A DNA stretch of 64,000 bases from Catelliglobosispora koreensis DSM 44566 (GTDB lineage Bacteria; Actinomycetota; Actinomycetes; Mycobacteriales; Micromonosporaceae): contig NZ_KB903272.1 in the NCBI RefSeq assembly GCF_000379685.1, forward strand, positions 372,624 to 436,623, in the 5' to 3' direction. The notes beneath the pieces were generated by a model. It saw only the letters and a program-made list of their open reading frames with translations, ran no database searches and was not told where the DNA came from. This document shows, in pieces, positions 17,661 through 26,853 of this stretch. A program made the position numbers and the translations under genes. The number at the start of each line of letters is the position of its first letter. The first letter of the stretch is position 1.

Positions 17661-20600
17661 AGAGCTCGGGGTCGAAAGCAAGAACGTCCTCGCGAAATTG
17701 AAAGAAATGGGCGAGTTCGTTAAATCCGCGTCGAGCACGGTCGAAGCACCTGTCGCCCGGCGCCTGAAGGAAGCCTTCGCGGCCGGTGGAGCACCGGTGG
17801 CGAGCGCGCCGGCGGCAGCGCCCGCGGCGCCAGCTCCCTCTGAGCCACGGGTGTCGGCACGGCCGGCCCCGCCCAAGAAACCATCGGCAGCACCATCTGC
17901 GCCTGGGGCCAAGCCCAAGGCGCCGTCTCTGCTGCCTCCCGCGCCCGCTGCCAAGGTGGCGAGCGCGCATGACATCGAAGTCGCCGCAGCGGAGGCACGT
18001 GCCGCCGCGCTGAAGGCGGAGCAGGAAGCTTCCCGCGCCGCCCAGCAGGCACAGCGCGAGGGCCGTCCGACCGCGGAAGGCGCGCCCAAGCCGAGCTTCA
18101 TGCCACCCCGGCCGGGTTCGCAGGCGGCAAGCCCGCCTCCGGCTCGTCCGGCCCGCCCAGGAGCACCCGGCGAGCGCCGGGACGGTTCCCGTCCGGCGGC
18201 ACCTCGCACCGAGGGTGGCCGCGAAGCCCGTCCGTCCGTTCCGCGTGACGGTCAGCGTGGCGAGCGTCCCGGTGGACCGGGCACGCGCCCACCGCGCAGT
18301 GGTGGCAACAATCCCTTCGGCATTACGCCGGGCGGCGGCGCACCGCGTCCGCCACGTCCCGACGGCATGCCTAGGCCTAACCCGGCATCCATGGGTGGGC
18401 CCCGGCCTTCACCAGCCTCAATGGGTGGCCCCCGGCCTAACCCGGCTTCCATGCCGAGCCAGCGTCCGTCACGTCCGGGTGGTCCCGGTTCGGGACGTCC
18501 CGGTGGTCCCGGCGGCGGTGGCGGCTTCCGTGGTGGTCCCGGTGGCGGCGGTCCCGGCGGTGCCCGGACCGGTGGTCCCGGCGGCGCTGGCGGCGGCGGT
18601 TACCGTGGCGGTCCAGGTGGCGGTACCGGTACCGGCGGTGGTTACCGTGGTGGTCCCGGTGGCGGCACGGGTGGCCCCGGTGGCGGCGGCGGTTACCGCG
18701 GCGGTCCCGGTGGTGGCACCGGTGGTCCAGGTGGCGGTGCACCAGGTGGCGGGTTCCGGCCCGGTGGCGGCGGAGGCCGTCCCGGTGGCGGTGGCCGTGG
18801 CCGCGGTGGTGGCGCGGCGGGCGCCTTCGGTAAGGCTGGAGGTAAGGCCCGCGGCCGCAAGTCCAAGAAGCAGCGGCGTCAAGAGTTCGACAACCTGTCG
18901 GCCCCGACGATGAGCTCAGGTGCGCCTCGTGGCCAGGGACAGGATGTCCGGCTGCCGCGTGGAGCATCGCTTTCGGACTTCGCCGAGCGGATTAACGCCA
19001 ACCCCGGTTCGCTCGTGCAGGAGATGTTCAACCTGGGTGAGATGGTGACCGCGACCCAGTCGTGCACCGATGACACCCTGCTCCTGCTCGGTGAGCACCT
19101 CGGTTTCAACGTGTCCATCGTTAGCCCCGAGGACGAAGACCGCGAGCTTCTCGCCCGCTTCAACATCGATCTCGATGAAGATGTGGACGATGAGCGCCTG
19201 GTTACCCGTCCGCCGGTGGTGACCGTCATGGGTCACGTCGACCACGGTAAGACCAAGCTGCTCGACGCGATCCGTTCGGCCAACGTGGTCGAAGGGGAAG
19301 CGGGTGGCATCACCCAGCACATCGGTGCCTACCAGGTGCACGTTGGTCACCAGGGCGAGGACCGGGCGATCACCTTCATCGACACCCCTGGTCACGAAGC
19401 GTTCACCGCTATGCGTGCCCGTGGTGCGCAGGCGACGGACATCGTGATCCTGGTGGTCGCGGCCGACGACGGCGTTATGCCACAGACGGTCGAGGCGCTC
19501 AACCACGCCAAGGCCGCTGAGGTTCCGATCGTGGTCGCGGTGAACAAGGTGGACAAGCCGGAAGCCAACCCGGGCAAGGTGCGCCAGCAGCTCACCGAAT
19601 ACGGTCTGGTGGCCGAGGAATACGGTGGCGACACCATGTTCGTCGACATCTCCGCCAAGAGCCGGATCAACATCGACGGTCTGCTCGAAGCGGTCCTGCT
19701 TACGGCGGACGCCTCGCTCGACCTGCGGGCACCGATCGATGGGCACGCGCAAGGTATCGCGATCGAGGCCCACCTCGACAAGGGCCGTGGCCCAGTCGCC
19801 ACTGTCCTCGTTGGACGGGGCACGCTGCGCGTCGGTGACTCGATCGTGGCGGGTAACGCCTACGGTCGCGTCCGGGCCATGCTCGATGACACCGGCCGTC
19901 CGCTTTCCGAAGCAGGCCCTGCCTGCCCGGTGGCGGTGCTGGGTCTGACAGCGGTTCCGGGTGCTGGCGACACGTTCCTGGCCGCTGACGATGACCGCAC
20001 GGTCCGCCAGATCGCCGAGCAGCGTCAAGCGCGTAAGCGCGCGGCGGAGCAGGCGAACCTGCGTGGCCGGGCCACCCTGGAGAACCTGCTCGAGAAGATC
20101 AAGGAAGGCGAGCGCACCTCGCTCGACCTCATCATCAAGGGCGACGTCTCCGGTTCCGTGGAAGCGCTCGAGGATGCTTTGGTCAAGCTGCCGATCCCGG
20201 AGGAGATCCAACTGCGGATCATCCACCGTGGCGTCGGTGCCATCACCGAGAACGACGTCAACCTGGCGTCCGCCTCGTCCGATGCGACCGCGATCATCAT
20301 CGGTTTCAACGTGCGCCCGATGCAGCAGGCTCGCGAACTCGCCGACCGCGCTGGCGTGGAGATCCGGTACTACACGGTTATCTACCAGGCCATCGAGGAA
20401 ATCGAGGCAGCGCTCAAGGGCATGCTCAAGCCGGAATACGAGGAGCACGCGCTTGGCACGGCAGAGGTCCGCGAGGTCTTCCGCTCGTCCAAGGTGGGCA
20501 ACATCGCCGGTTGTATCGTGCGGACCGGTCTGTTGCGCCGCAACGCCAAGGCTCGCGTCGTCCGCGACGGTGCCGTGGTGGCCGAAAGCGCGACGGTCAG

Positions 20601-20739
20601 CTCGCTCAAGCGGTTCAAGGACGATGCCACGGAGGTCCGTGAGGGCTTCGAGTGTGGTCTGACTCTGGGTGGTTTCAACAACCTTCAGGTTGGCGACATC
20701 ATCGAAACCTATGAGATGCGTGAGAAGCCGCGCGCATAA
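17626..20739 (+). CDS. infB: Translation initiation factor IF-2
   Basis: 1037 aa. It loads initiator fMet-tRNA on the 30S subunit using GTP. The conserved N-terminus is [20 protein letters not shown] Pro/Ala-rich and then very Gly-rich low-complexity segment (about 280-410) precedes the IF2 core. G motifs are GHVDHGKT (about 538), DTPGHE and NKVD, followed by domains II, III and IV. GTG 17626 with GAGGAG 4 nt upstream gives the usual AGKARVHEL start; an ATG at 17614 would add four residues. Confidence 0.96.
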   Translation: MAGKARVHELAKELGVESKNVLAKLKEMGEFVKSASSTVEAPVARRLKEAFAAGGAPVASAPAAAPAAPAPSEPRVSARPAPPKKPSAAPSAPGAKPKAPSLLPPAPAAKVASAHDIEVAAAEARAAALKAEQEASRAAQQAQREGRPTAEGAPKPSFMPPRPGSQAASPPPARPARPGAPGERRDGSRPAAPRTEGGREARPSVPRDGQRGERPGGPGTRPPRSGGNNPFGITPGGGAPRPPRPDGMPRPNPASMGGPRPSPASMGGPRPNPASMPSQRPSRPGGPGSGRPGGPGGGGGFRGGPGGGGPGGARTGGPGGAGGGGYRGGPGGGTGTGGGYRGGPGGGTGGPGGGGGYRGGPGGGTGGPGGGAPGGGFRPGGGGGRPGGGGRGRGGGAAGAFGKAGGKARGRKSKKQRRQEFDNLSAPTMSSGAPRGQGQDVRLPRGASLSDFAERINANPGSLVQEMFNLGEMVTATQSCTDDTLLLLGEHLGFNVSIVSPEDEDRELLARFNIDLDEDVDDERLVTRPPVVTVMGHVDHGKTKLLDAIRSANVVEGEAGGITQHIGAYQVHVGHQGEDRAITFIDTPGHEAFTAMRARGAQATDIVILVVAADDGVMPQTVEALNHAKAAEVPIVVAVNKVDKPEANPGKVRQQLTEYGLVAEEYGGDTMFVDISAKSRINIDGLLEAVLLTADASLDLRAPIDGHAQGIAIEAHLDKGRGPVATVLVGRGTLRVGDSIVAGNAYGRVRAMLDDTGRPLSEAGPACPVAVLGLTAVPGAGDTFLAADDDRTVRQIAEQRQARKRAAEQANLRGRATLENLLEKIKEGERTSLDLIIKGDVSGSVEALEDALVKLPIPEEIQLRIIHRGVGAITENDVNLASASSDATAIIIGFNVRPMQQARELADRAGVEIRYYTVIYQAIEEIEAALKGMLKPEYEEHALGTAEVREVFRSSKVGNIAGCIVRTGLLRRNAKARVVRDGAVVAESATVSSLKRFKDDATEVREGFECGLTLGGFNNLQVGDIIETYEMREKPRA

Positions 20740-21666
20740 ATGAAGTACGCATTACTGCTAGCGCCGTCGGCGAACCGGGTCTACACCCAGTCGTCGGCGG
20801 CGCTAGCCGTTTCTGAGCTACGTGCCTTCGGCGTCGCCGCCGAGCCGGTAAGCCGTGCCAGACTGTCCTATCTGGACTTTGAGGCCGAGGGTCTGGGCGA
20901 TCTCGGCAATCTATCGAGCGCCTACGCTTTCTTTGAGCGGCAAGGGGATCTGCTCAAGCCGGCCGAGGTGTCCACATTGGACACGTTCGACGATGACCTC
21001 ATCACGATCCCGAAATACGCCGGGAAGACCAACGAGCACTTCACCAAGCTGCTGCTGAACGTGACGGCGTTAGCCAGTGCGTGGCCTTTCGCGGGGCGTC
21101 AGTTCACGGTGCTGGATCCGGTCGCGGGACGGGGCACGACGCTCAATCAAGCGCTCATGTATGGCTGGAACGCGATCGGCATCGAGGTCGATGGCAAGAG
21201 CGTCGACGCCTACGAGGCGTTCCTAAAGACCTATCTGCGGCGTAAGCGGCTCAAGCACACGGCCGACCTGACCCCGGTTCGCCGTGAGGGCAAGCGGATC
21301 GGGCGGCGCTTCGATGCCACGATCACCGGAACGCAGACGGTCACGTTGTTTGACGCCGACACCCGCCGGGCGCGGGCACTGATGAAGGCGCGCTCAGCCG
21401 ACCTCATCGTGGGTGACCTTCCCTACAACGTCGTGCACAAGACGAGTACCCCCACGGAGTTTTTGGCTGAAGCGGTGCCGGGGTGGGCCGAATTGCTCAA
21501 GCCCGGCGGCGCGATCGGGTTGTCCTGGAACGTTCACTTGGCCCCACGCGCCGAGGCGGAACGCTTGCTAGCCAAGGCGGGCCTGGAGATCGTGCCGGCC
21601 GAGGGGTTCGAGCATTGGGTCGACCAGGGAATCACCCGGGATATCTTGGTGGCCCGCAAGCCCTAG
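20740..21666 (+). CDS. TRM11/UPF0020-like SAM-dependent methyltransferase
   Basis: 308 aa. The N-terminal part (1-100) resembles a degenerate THUMP-like lead-in. The Rossmann methyltransferase begins with motif I LDPVAGRGTTLNQALMYGW, and the catalytic motif IV is VGDLPYNV, the (D/N)PPY-like form used for exocyclic amino methylation of nucleic acids. The ATG directly abuts the infB stop. Position in a translation operon suggests a tRNA or rRNA target; which base is not readable. Confidence 0.82.
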   Translation: MKYALLLAPSANRVYTQSSAALAVSELRAFGVAAEPVSRARLSYLDFEAEGLGDLGNLSSAYAFFERQGDLLKPAEVSTLDTFDDDLITIPKYAGKTNEHFTKLLLNVTALASAWPFAGRQFTVLDPVAGRGTTLNQALMYGWNAIGIEVDGKSVDAYEAFLKTYLRRKRLKHTADLTPVRREGKRIGRRFDATITGTQTVTLFDADTRRARALMKARSADLIVGDLPYNVVHKTSTPTEFLAEAVPGWAELLKPGGAIGLSWNVHLAPRAEAERLLAKAGLEIVPAEGFEHWVDQGITRDILVARKP

Positions 21667-21686
21667 GTCTGGCAAGCTGAACCATC

Positions 21687-21980
21687 GTGCATACGGGAAC
21701 AGCTTTATTTGATCTTCTGTTGCCCGCCGATTCACGCTCTCTGAAGGCGAAACGGTCATATATCCGTCCGATCATCGCCGCTCTGCGCAAATTCGAGGTG
21801 TCTGCCGCTGAAGTCGGCGCACTGGAGTTGCATGGGCGGACCGAGATTGGGGTAGCCGTTGTCGCAGCGGAGGCGCGGCATGTCAACGACGTTCTTGACT
21901 CTTGTGAGCGGCTCGTGGCAGGGCGGCCCGAAGTGGAGTTGCTCTCCGTGCGCAGGCGCTGGCTGGGCGACGACGACTGA
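21687..21980 (+). CDS. ylxP: DUF503 (YlxP-like) protein
   Basis: 97 aa. The DUF503 pattern is GTALFDLLLPADSRSLKAKR, then IIAALRKFEVSAAEVG and EVELLSVRRRWLGDDD, a small ferredoxin-like alpha/beta fold. It is regularly found between infB and rbfA in Gram-positive bacteria, with unknown function. The start is GTG at 21687, with no clear Shine-Dalgarno. Confidence 0.92.
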   Translation: MHTGTALFDLLLPADSRSLKAKRSYIRPIIAALRKFEVSAAEVGALELHGRTEIGVAVVAAEARHVNDVLDSCERLVAGRPEVELLSVRRRWLGDDD

Positions 21981-22033
21981 CGCGGCCGTCATGCGGGTAA
22001 TGTCGGTGACGTAATTTCGGTGGAGGTGGCGTG

Positions 22034-22495
22034 ATGACTGATCCAGCCAAGGTGCGACGGCACTCAGAGCGGGTAAAGGAGCTGGTGGCTTCAGCGGTGC
22101 GGAGCCAGATCAAAGATCCCCGGCTCGGCATGATCACCATTACCGACACGCGGCTCACCGGCGATCTGCGCGAGGCGACGGTTTACTACACCGTCCTTGG
22201 TGACTCGGCGGCCCAGGCGGGCACGGCAGCGGCTCTGGAGAGCGCCAAAGGTCTCCTGCGCAGCGTGGTCGGCAAGGCTCTCGGGCTGCGTCACTCACCG
22301 TCGCTGGCCTTCGTGCTCGATGACGTGCAAGAGCACGTCAAGGAGATCGACGATCTGCTGGCTGAGGCCAAGCAGCGCGACGCGGCTGTGCAGGAGCTGG
22401 CGGCGACCGCCAAATACGCGGGCGACGCGCAGCCTTACCGCATCAGCGAAGACGATGAGGAATCCGAGGATTCACCCGCGACGGTTCAGCGGTGA
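22034..22495 (+). CDS. rbfA: Ribosome-binding factor A
   Basis: 153 aa. RbfA binds the 30S subunit for late 16S maturation. It has the KH-like core RHSERVKELVASAVRSQIKDPRLGMITITD and RLTGDLREATVYYTVLGD, then LRHSPSLAFVLDD. ATG 22034 is chosen over the preceding in-frame GTG at 22031 because GGAGG lies 7 nt upstream of it. The C-terminus is acidic. The stop overlaps the next GTG by 4 bp. Confidence 0.95.
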   Translation: MTDPAKVRRHSERVKELVASAVRSQIKDPRLGMITITDTRLTGDLREATVYYTVLGDSAAQAGTAAALESAKGLLRSVVGKALGLRHSPSLAFVLDDVQEHVKEIDDLLAEAKQRDAAVQELAATAKYAGDAQPYRISEDDEESEDSPATVQR

Positions 22496-23490
22496 GCGGC
22501 GGCATCGCCGAGCGAGACTGGGCTGAAGCGGTTGCCGCTATCAAGGCAGTGATCCGGCCGGGAGCGCAGGTGCTCCTGGCCTGTCACGTGAATCCCGATG
22601 GCGACGCGCTCGGCAGCATGCTGGGCTTCGCCCAGGGCTTGCAGCAGCTCGGGGTGACCGGGCTGCAGTGCAGTTTCCCGGGCCCGCTCAACGTTCCGGA
22701 GCCTTTGCACATGCCTGCCATGGATCTCCTGATTCCAGAGGAGAAGGCTTACGAGGCTCCCGATTTGCTGGTGACGTTTGACGCGGCCAGCATTTCGCGT
22801 CTGGGTGCGTTGGCTCGGCGGCTCGACACGGCCGCGATGAGCATCGTGCTCGACCATCACGCCTCCAACAGTGGCTTTGGCAAACTGTCGCTAGTGGACC
22901 CCGACGCGGCGGCGACGGCCGTGGTCGCGGCCCGGTTGCTGGAGCGGTTGGGGGTCGCGTTCGACCCGGCCATCGCCGAATGCCTTTACATCGCCCTGGT
23001 CACGGATACGGGATCGTTCAAGTTCGATCTCACGACGCCCGAGGTGCACGAGCTCGCTGCCCGCCTGGTGGGATCAGGAATCCGGGTCGGCGAGATATCG
23101 CGGCGCATCTTCGACACCCGCCCGTTCGGTGCGGTGAAGCTCTTTGGCGAGGTGCTGGGCCGGGCAACGCTCGACCCCGCCGCGGCCAAGGGCGGCGGCA
23201 TGGTGACCGCGGTGGCCACTTTGGACGATCTGGCCAAACACAATCAGCCGGGCTATGTGCTTGAAGCGCTTATCGACTCGGTGCGGTGCACGGCCGAGGC
23301 TGATGTGGCCTGCCTGCTGAAGCAGGTCGCCGTCAACGAGTGGGCCGTGTCGCTGCGCAGCAAGGGCGGCGTCGATGTGAGTGCCGTGGCGGTGGCCCTC
23401 GGGGGCGGTGGGCACCGGCTAGCGGCCGGATTCACGGGACGTGGCAGCGCGGGCGAGGTTATCGAAGCGGTACGTGCTCATTTAGCGTGA
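22492..23490 (+). CDS. nrnA: DHH/DHHA1 phosphoesterase (NrnA-like)
   Basis: 332 aa. It degrades nanoRNAs and/or 3'-phosphoadenosine phosphates. DHH motifs visible are ACHVNPDGDALGSMLG, VTFDAAS, VLDHHASN and VTDTGSFKFD. The DHHA1 domain ends with GGGGHRLAAGF. GTG overlaps the rbfA stop, the standard rbfA-nrnA-truB arrangement. Relatives also cleave cyclic di-AMP-derived pApA; the exact substrate here is not determined. Confidence 0.93.
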   Translation: MSGGIAERDWAEAVAAIKAVIRPGAQVLLACHVNPDGDALGSMLGFAQGLQQLGVTGLQCSFPGPLNVPEPLHMPAMDLLIPEEKAYEAPDLLVTFDAASISRLGALARRLDTAAMSIVLDHHASNSGFGKLSLVDPDAAATAVVAARLLERLGVAFDPAIAECLYIALVTDTGSFKFDLTTPEVHELAARLVGSGIRVGEISRRIFDTRPFGAVKLFGEVLGRATLDPAAAKGGGMVTAVATLDDLAKHNQPGYVLEALIDSVRCTAEADVACLLKQVAVNEWAVSLRSKGGVDVSAVAVALGGGGHRLAAGFTGRGSAGEVIEAVRAHLA

Positions 23491-23532
23491 ATATTTGCTC
23501 ACGTACCGGGGCAAGCCAGGCACAATTAGGAC

Positions 23533-23952
23533 ATGGAGCACGATAGGCAGGTCCCGCGACCGCCTGAGCTGACTGCTGTTGACCGGCCGAGCCCGAGCTT
23601 TCCCGCCGTTTTGCTCTTCCTGCCGCTTTCCCTGCTCGGAGGCTTCTTTCCGGCCTTCTCGCTGTCGGCCAACCTTTACGTCCTCGTCTTGGGGGCGACA
23701 CTGCTGATCGCTGGGCTCAGCAGCCGCCTGCCCCGCCGTCAGGGCGCTAGTGAGCTGCCACCCGGGGTGGTCTGGTGGCTGCTGCCGGTCGGCTTGCTGA
23801 TCGTGGTGGAGGCCATCACCTACGCCCTGGGTTCGACTCACGACTACCCGACCCTGTCCTTGCTGGCCGACCCGCTGCTCGATGACTACCTCATGCGCAG
23901 CCTCGGGTACTTCGGCTGGCTGACCGTCTTCTGGGGGCTGGTGCGGCGATGA
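23533..23952 (+). CDS. Four-TM membrane protein, unknown
   Basis: 139 aa, not recognised. A Pro-rich cytosolic N-terminus (1-22) precedes TM segments near 24-44 (FPAVLLFLPLSLLGGFFPAF), 47-63, 80-99 (VVWWLLPVGLLIVVEAITYA) and 122-137. An acidic loop (DYPTLSLLADPLLDDY) lies before the last one. It overlaps the next small membrane gene by 4 bp, so the two are probably made together as a pair, inserted between nrnA and truB. Confidence 0.75.
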   Translation: MEHDRQVPRPPELTAVDRPSPSFPAVLLFLPLSLLGGFFPAFSLSANLYVLVLGATLLIAGLSSRLPRRQGASELPPGVVWWLLPVGLLIVVEAITYALGSTHDYPTLSLLADPLLDDYLMRSLGYFGWLTVFWGLVRR

Positions 23953-24167
23953 GTGTGACCAGGCTTCTGGCTATCAGCGGTTTCGTGCTCGCGGCGCTGG
24001 CCATGCTCGCGGTCGAGATCGCCGCCCGCCGTCCGAACTCGCGCGTGCCCAGGCTGGGCGAGGTGACCGGGGTCGTCATGCGTTACGAGGCGGCTGGCTT
24101 GCCCGTGGGCAGGCTGGCCGTGCTCGGGTTCTGGTTCTGGCTCGGGTGGCACTTCTTGGCGCGCTAG
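23949..24167 (+). CDS. Small two-TM membrane protein (DUF6186-like)
   Basis: 72 aa. It has one N-terminal TM segment (LLAISGFVLAALAMLAVEIAA), a basic loop (ARRPNSRVPRLGEVTGVVMRYEAAG) and a C-terminal aromatic TM (LAVLGFWFWLGWHFLAR). The pattern resembles the DUF6186 family of actinobacterial small membrane proteins; this assignment is from memory and moderate. ATG overlaps the previous stop (ATGA), which argues for a shared function. Confidence 0.7.
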   Translation: MSVTRLLAISGFVLAALAMLAVEIAARRPNSRVPRLGEVTGVVMRYEAAGLPVGRLAVLGFWFWLGWHFLAR

Positions 24168-24185
24168 CGCGTATCAAAACATGTC

Positions 24186-24217
24186 CTACATCTTGAGAAC
24201 AAGTGAACAAGATGTGG
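24186..24217. repeat. Inverted repeat in the intergenic stretch before truB
   Basis: ACATCTTG (24188-24195) and CAAGATGT (24208-24215) are perfect 8-bp arms, extended by one wobble and one C-G pair, with a 12-nt loop containing GAACAAGTGAAC. It lies 19 bp after the small membrane gene. Little T-rich sequence follows, so it may be a terminator of the preceding operon or an operator for the small ORF at 24363. The rest of 24168-24362 shows nothing else I can name. Confidence 0.45.
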
Positions 24218-24362
24218 AACTGAACGATAGTTTGGTGCAAGCAACGCCATGAGAGGGTTACCTGCCCTGGCGCTCGCAGCAGCCAATACATCAGTTCCCG
24301 GCGACCCCGGCGATCGATTGCGGCCAGTCCTAGCAAGCGTTTAGTGAATTTGGGGACCTGTC

Positions 24363-24470
24363 ATGCCCACGAAGAAGACCGCTCAGACCCATCAGAAGCC
24401 AGCGACCGCCGAGGAAGAGCGCGAGCAAGCCCGCCGCGCCGTCCAGATGTCCATGGACACGAGGCAGTAA
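24363..24470 (+). CDS. Possible 35-aa basic/charged small protein
   Basis: An ATG with GGGGA 6 nt upstream opens a 35-codon frame beginning MPTKKTAQTHQKPA and ending SMDTRQ. The composition is strongly hydrophilic (Lys/Gln, then Glu/Arg, EEEREQARRAV), like a short helical or disordered protein. It ends 13 bp before truB. No family is recognised. Coding potential rests on the start signal, biased composition and placement only. Confidence 0.45.
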   Translation: MPTKKTAQTHQKPATAEEEREQARRAVQMSMDTRQ

Positions 24471-24483
24471 CTACGCTTCCTGT

Positions 24484-25374
24484 GTGACAACAGCAAAACC
24501 GGAAGGCCTGATCGTCGTCGACAAGGCCCCCGGGATGACTTCCCACGACGTCGTCGCCAGGGTGCGCCGCATAGCGGGCACCCGCAAGGTCGGCCACGCG
24601 GGAACCCTTGACCCCATGGCCACGGGCGTTCTCGTGCTGGGTGTGGGCCGCGCGACCCGTCTGCTGACCTACCTCGTAGGGGCGGACAAGGTCTACGAAG
24701 GCACCATCCGGCTGGGCCAGTCGACGATCACCGATGACGCCGAAGGTGAGATCACGGCGACGACACCGGCCGCTCACGTGACTGATGAGCAGATCCACGC
24801 CCAGCTCAAGGCGATGACGGGCGACGTGGACCAAGTTCCGAATGCCGTAAGCGCGATCAAAGTCAAGGGCGTGCGCTCCTATCACCGTGTGCGCCAAGGG
24901 GAGAGCTTCGAACTGCCCGCTCGCCGGGTTCGCATCGAGCGAATCGACGTGCGCAACATCACGCGCGGTGGCGACCAAATCGACGTGGACGTAGAAGTTG
25001 CCTGCTCAAGCGGCACCTACATCCGTGCGATCGCCCGTGATCTGGGGGCAGCCCTGGGCGTCGGCGGGCACTTGACGGCGCTTCGGCGTACCCACGTTGG
25101 GAATTTCACTTTGCGGGAATCCCGCACCCTGGACCAACTCGCGGACCTGGAAAACCCCATTCTCCTGACCTTGGCTGAAGCTTTGGCACAGGCTCTTCCC
25201 ACACGAAAGGTCGACGAGGCGGAAGCCAAGACGGTCTCGCACGGCGGGCCGCTGAGCCCGGCGGGGATCATGGGGCCGTACGGTGTCACAGGGCCGGACG
25301 GGACCGCGTTGGCGATCATGTCCGATCGCGACGGTAAAGCCCGGTCCGAGGTCGTTTTCGCGGTGGAGGGCTAG
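24484..25374 (+). CDS. truB: tRNA pseudouridine-55 synthase TruB
   Basis: 296 aa. It makes Psi55 in the T-loop of tRNAs. Motif I is GLIVVDKAPGMTSHDVV, the catalytic Asp is in GHAGTLDPMATGVL, and the pattern continues with TKxYEG-like DKVYEGTIRLG and CSSGTYIRAIARDLG. The C-terminal third is a PUA-like/TruB-C domain. GTG at 24484 is used. The gene is followed after 4 bp by ribF, a common pairing. Confidence 0.96.
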   Translation: MTTAKPEGLIVVDKAPGMTSHDVVARVRRIAGTRKVGHAGTLDPMATGVLVLGVGRATRLLTYLVGADKVYEGTIRLGQSTITDDAEGEITATTPAAHVTDEQIHAQLKAMTGDVDQVPNAVSAIKVKGVRSYHRVRQGESFELPARRVRIERIDVRNITRGGDQIDVDVEVACSSGTYIRAIARDLGAALGVGGHLTALRRTHVGNFTLRESRTLDQLADLENPILLTLAEALAQALPTRKVDEAEAKTVSHGGPLSPAGIMGPYGVTGPDGTALAIMSDRDGKARSEVVFAVEG

Positions 25375-25378
25375 GAAA

Positions 25379-26317
25379 TTGCAGCGTTGGCGTGGGATTG
25401 AGGCCGCCCCGAGTGGCTGGGGCCGGTCGGTGGTGACCATTGGCGTTTTCGATGGCGTGCACCGGGGGCATCAGCAGACGATTGGGCACGCCGTGGAGCG
25501 GGCCAAGGAGCTGAATCTGCCGAGCGTGGTGCTGACGTTCGATCCGCATCCGTCCGAAGTGGTGCGTCCCGGGACGCACCCGGCCGTGCTGACGCCGCCG
25601 TTGCGCAAGGCTGAGCTGGTCGAAGACCTTGGGGTGGATGTGCTTTGCGTGCAGCCGTTCACGCTGGACTTCTCGCGGCTGAGCGCCGATCAGTTCGTGC
25701 ACGATTTGCTCGTCGAACACCTGCACACCGCCCTGGTCGTCGTGGGGGAGAATTTCCGCTTCGGGCACCGGGCCGCTGGCGATGTGACGTTGCTGGAAAA
25801 GCTCGGGCGCACCTTTGGGTTCCAGGTGGAGCCGGCGCCGCTGGTGACGAGCGATGGTGTGATCTTCTCGTCGACCTATGTGCGCTCGTGCGTTGACGCG
25901 GGCGACGTGGAAACCGCCAAGCAGGTGCTGGGCCGCCCGCATCGCATCGAGGGTGTTGTCGTCCGGGGCGACCAGCGGGGCCGTCAGCTGGGCTTCCCCA
26001 CGGCAAACCTGATGACGGCGCGCTACACCGCGATCCCCGGCGACGGGGTGTACGCGGCGTGGCTGATCCGCGGCTCGCAAAAACTGCCCGCGGCGGTCAG
26101 TATTGGCACAAACCCGACATTCTCCGGGACAGAACGTCGCGTCGAGGCTTATGTGCTGGACTTCGATGAAGATCTCTACGGTGAGCGGCTTGCGCTGGAG
26201 TTCGCCGCGCATTTGCGCCCCACGCTCAAATTCGATGGCATTGACGCCCTGGTCAACGCAATCACTGATGACGTTGCGCAAACGAGAGCGGTACTCGGCG
26301 TAGGCGACCCTGCCTAG
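25379..26317 (+). CDS. ribF: Bifunctional riboflavin kinase/FAD synthetase
   Basis: 312 aa. It phosphorylates riboflavin to FMN and adenylylates FMN to FAD. The FAD-synthetase half has VVTIGVFDGVHRGHQ and VVVGENFRFGHRAAGD, then SSTYVRSCV. The kinase half has GRQLGFPTANL and GDGVYAAWL, then AVSIGTNPTF. The TTG at 25379 has GGAGGG 8 nt upstream and gives the family length; an in-frame ATG farther upstream would overlap truB by about 90 bp. No FMN riboswitch is seen, as expected inside an operon. Confidence 0.95.
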   Translation: MQRWRGIEAAPSGWGRSVVTIGVFDGVHRGHQQTIGHAVERAKELNLPSVVLTFDPHPSEVVRPGTHPAVLTPPLRKAELVEDLGVDVLCVQPFTLDFSRLSADQFVHDLLVEHLHTALVVVGENFRFGHRAAGDVTLLEKLGRTFGFQVEPAPLVTSDGVIFSSTYVRSCVDAGDVETAKQVLGRPHRIEGVVVRGDQRGRQLGFPTANLMTARYTAIPGDGVYAAWLIRGSQKLPAAVSIGTNPTFSGTERRVEAYVLDFDEDLYGERLALEFAAHLRPTLKFDGIDALVNAITDDVAQTRAVLGVGDPA

Positions 26318-26402
26318 CTGATAGCCTTGACGACGTTATGCCTCGTCTTTCTGCACGACGCCGCGGGCGGCGAGGACTCCAAAACCCGAACAAGGGAGCA
26401 CT

Positions 26403-26672
26403 ATGGCGCTCGAAGCAGAGGTCAAGAACCAGATCATGAAGGACTTCGCCACCGTTGAAGGTGACACGGGTTCGCCCGAGGTCCAGGTGGCGATGCTCAC
26501 TCAGCGGATCAAGGATCTGACCGAGCACCTGAAGACGCACAAGCACGACCACCACAGCCGCCGCGGGCTGCTGCTGCTGGTCGGACGCCGCAAGCGGCTG
26601 CTGGCTTACCTTCAGAAGGTTGACATCCAGCGCTACCGCGCGCTCATCGAGCGCCTCGGCCTGCGCCGGTAA
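26403..26672 (+). CDS. rpsO: 30S ribosomal protein S15
   Basis: 89 aa, four-helix S15: [52 protein letters not shown] with GGGAG at the usual spacing. The 85-bp leader has a GC stem CGCCGC-GG-GCGGCG just before the ribosome-binding site, which could be the S15 feedback site known in other bacteria; that role is inferred. pnp follows after a strong hairpin. Confidence 0.98.
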   Translation: MALEAEVKNQIMKDFATVEGDTGSPEVQVAMLTQRIKDLTEHLKTHKHDHHSRRGLLLLVGRRKRLLAYLQKVDIQRYRALIERLGLRR

Positions 26673-26677
26673 TTCAT

Positions 26678-26706
26678 CAAAGGGGGAGCGGTTTGCTCCC
26701 CCTTTG
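26678..26706 (+). terminator. Hairpin after rpsO (terminator or processing site)
   Basis: A perfect 12-bp stem runs from CAAAGGGGGAGC (26678-26689) to GCTCCCCCTTTG (26695-26706) with a GGTTT loop. There is no U-tract, as is common in actinobacteria. In E. coli and Streptomyces the rpsO-pnp gap has hairpins cut by RNase III or used for partial termination, so either function fits. Confidence 0.75.
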
Positions 26707-26734
26707 GCACAAAAAGAAATAGGTGCATAGCAAC

Positions 26735-26816
26735 ACAGGGCCGTCGGTCCTCGGTAGTGGTATCCGGGACAACACCGGATACTTCGATCGAAGACCGGCT
26801 CTTCCCTTAGCCCTGT
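26735..26816 (+). promoter_or_regulatory. Structured 5' leader of pnp
   Basis: Nested complementary segments are visible: ACAGGGC (26735-26741) with GCCCTGT (26810-26816), CGGTC (26745-26749) with GACCG (26793-26797), and an inner stem GTATCCGG (26760-26767) with CCGGATAC (26775-26782) closing a 7-nt loop. All can form at once. PNPase in other bacteria autoregulates by binding its processed leader, so this is a candidate site; the pairing is seen and the role is inferred. Confidence 0.5.
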
Positions 26817-26853
26817 CGCGGTGCACCACGACGCGAAGGAGCAGGAAGCTCTT

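Noticed and set aside
18916-20448. 510-codon open frame antisense to infB
   Set aside because: It mirrors the third-position GC bias of infB, has no domain, and has Val/Asp/Arg-rich composition typical of antisense frames.
25375-25378. FMN riboswitch before ribF
   Set aside because: Only 4 bp separate truB and ribF, so there is no room for one.
25316-26281. 321-codon open frame antisense to ribF
   Set aside because: Shadow frame; ribF has full motifs on the other strand.
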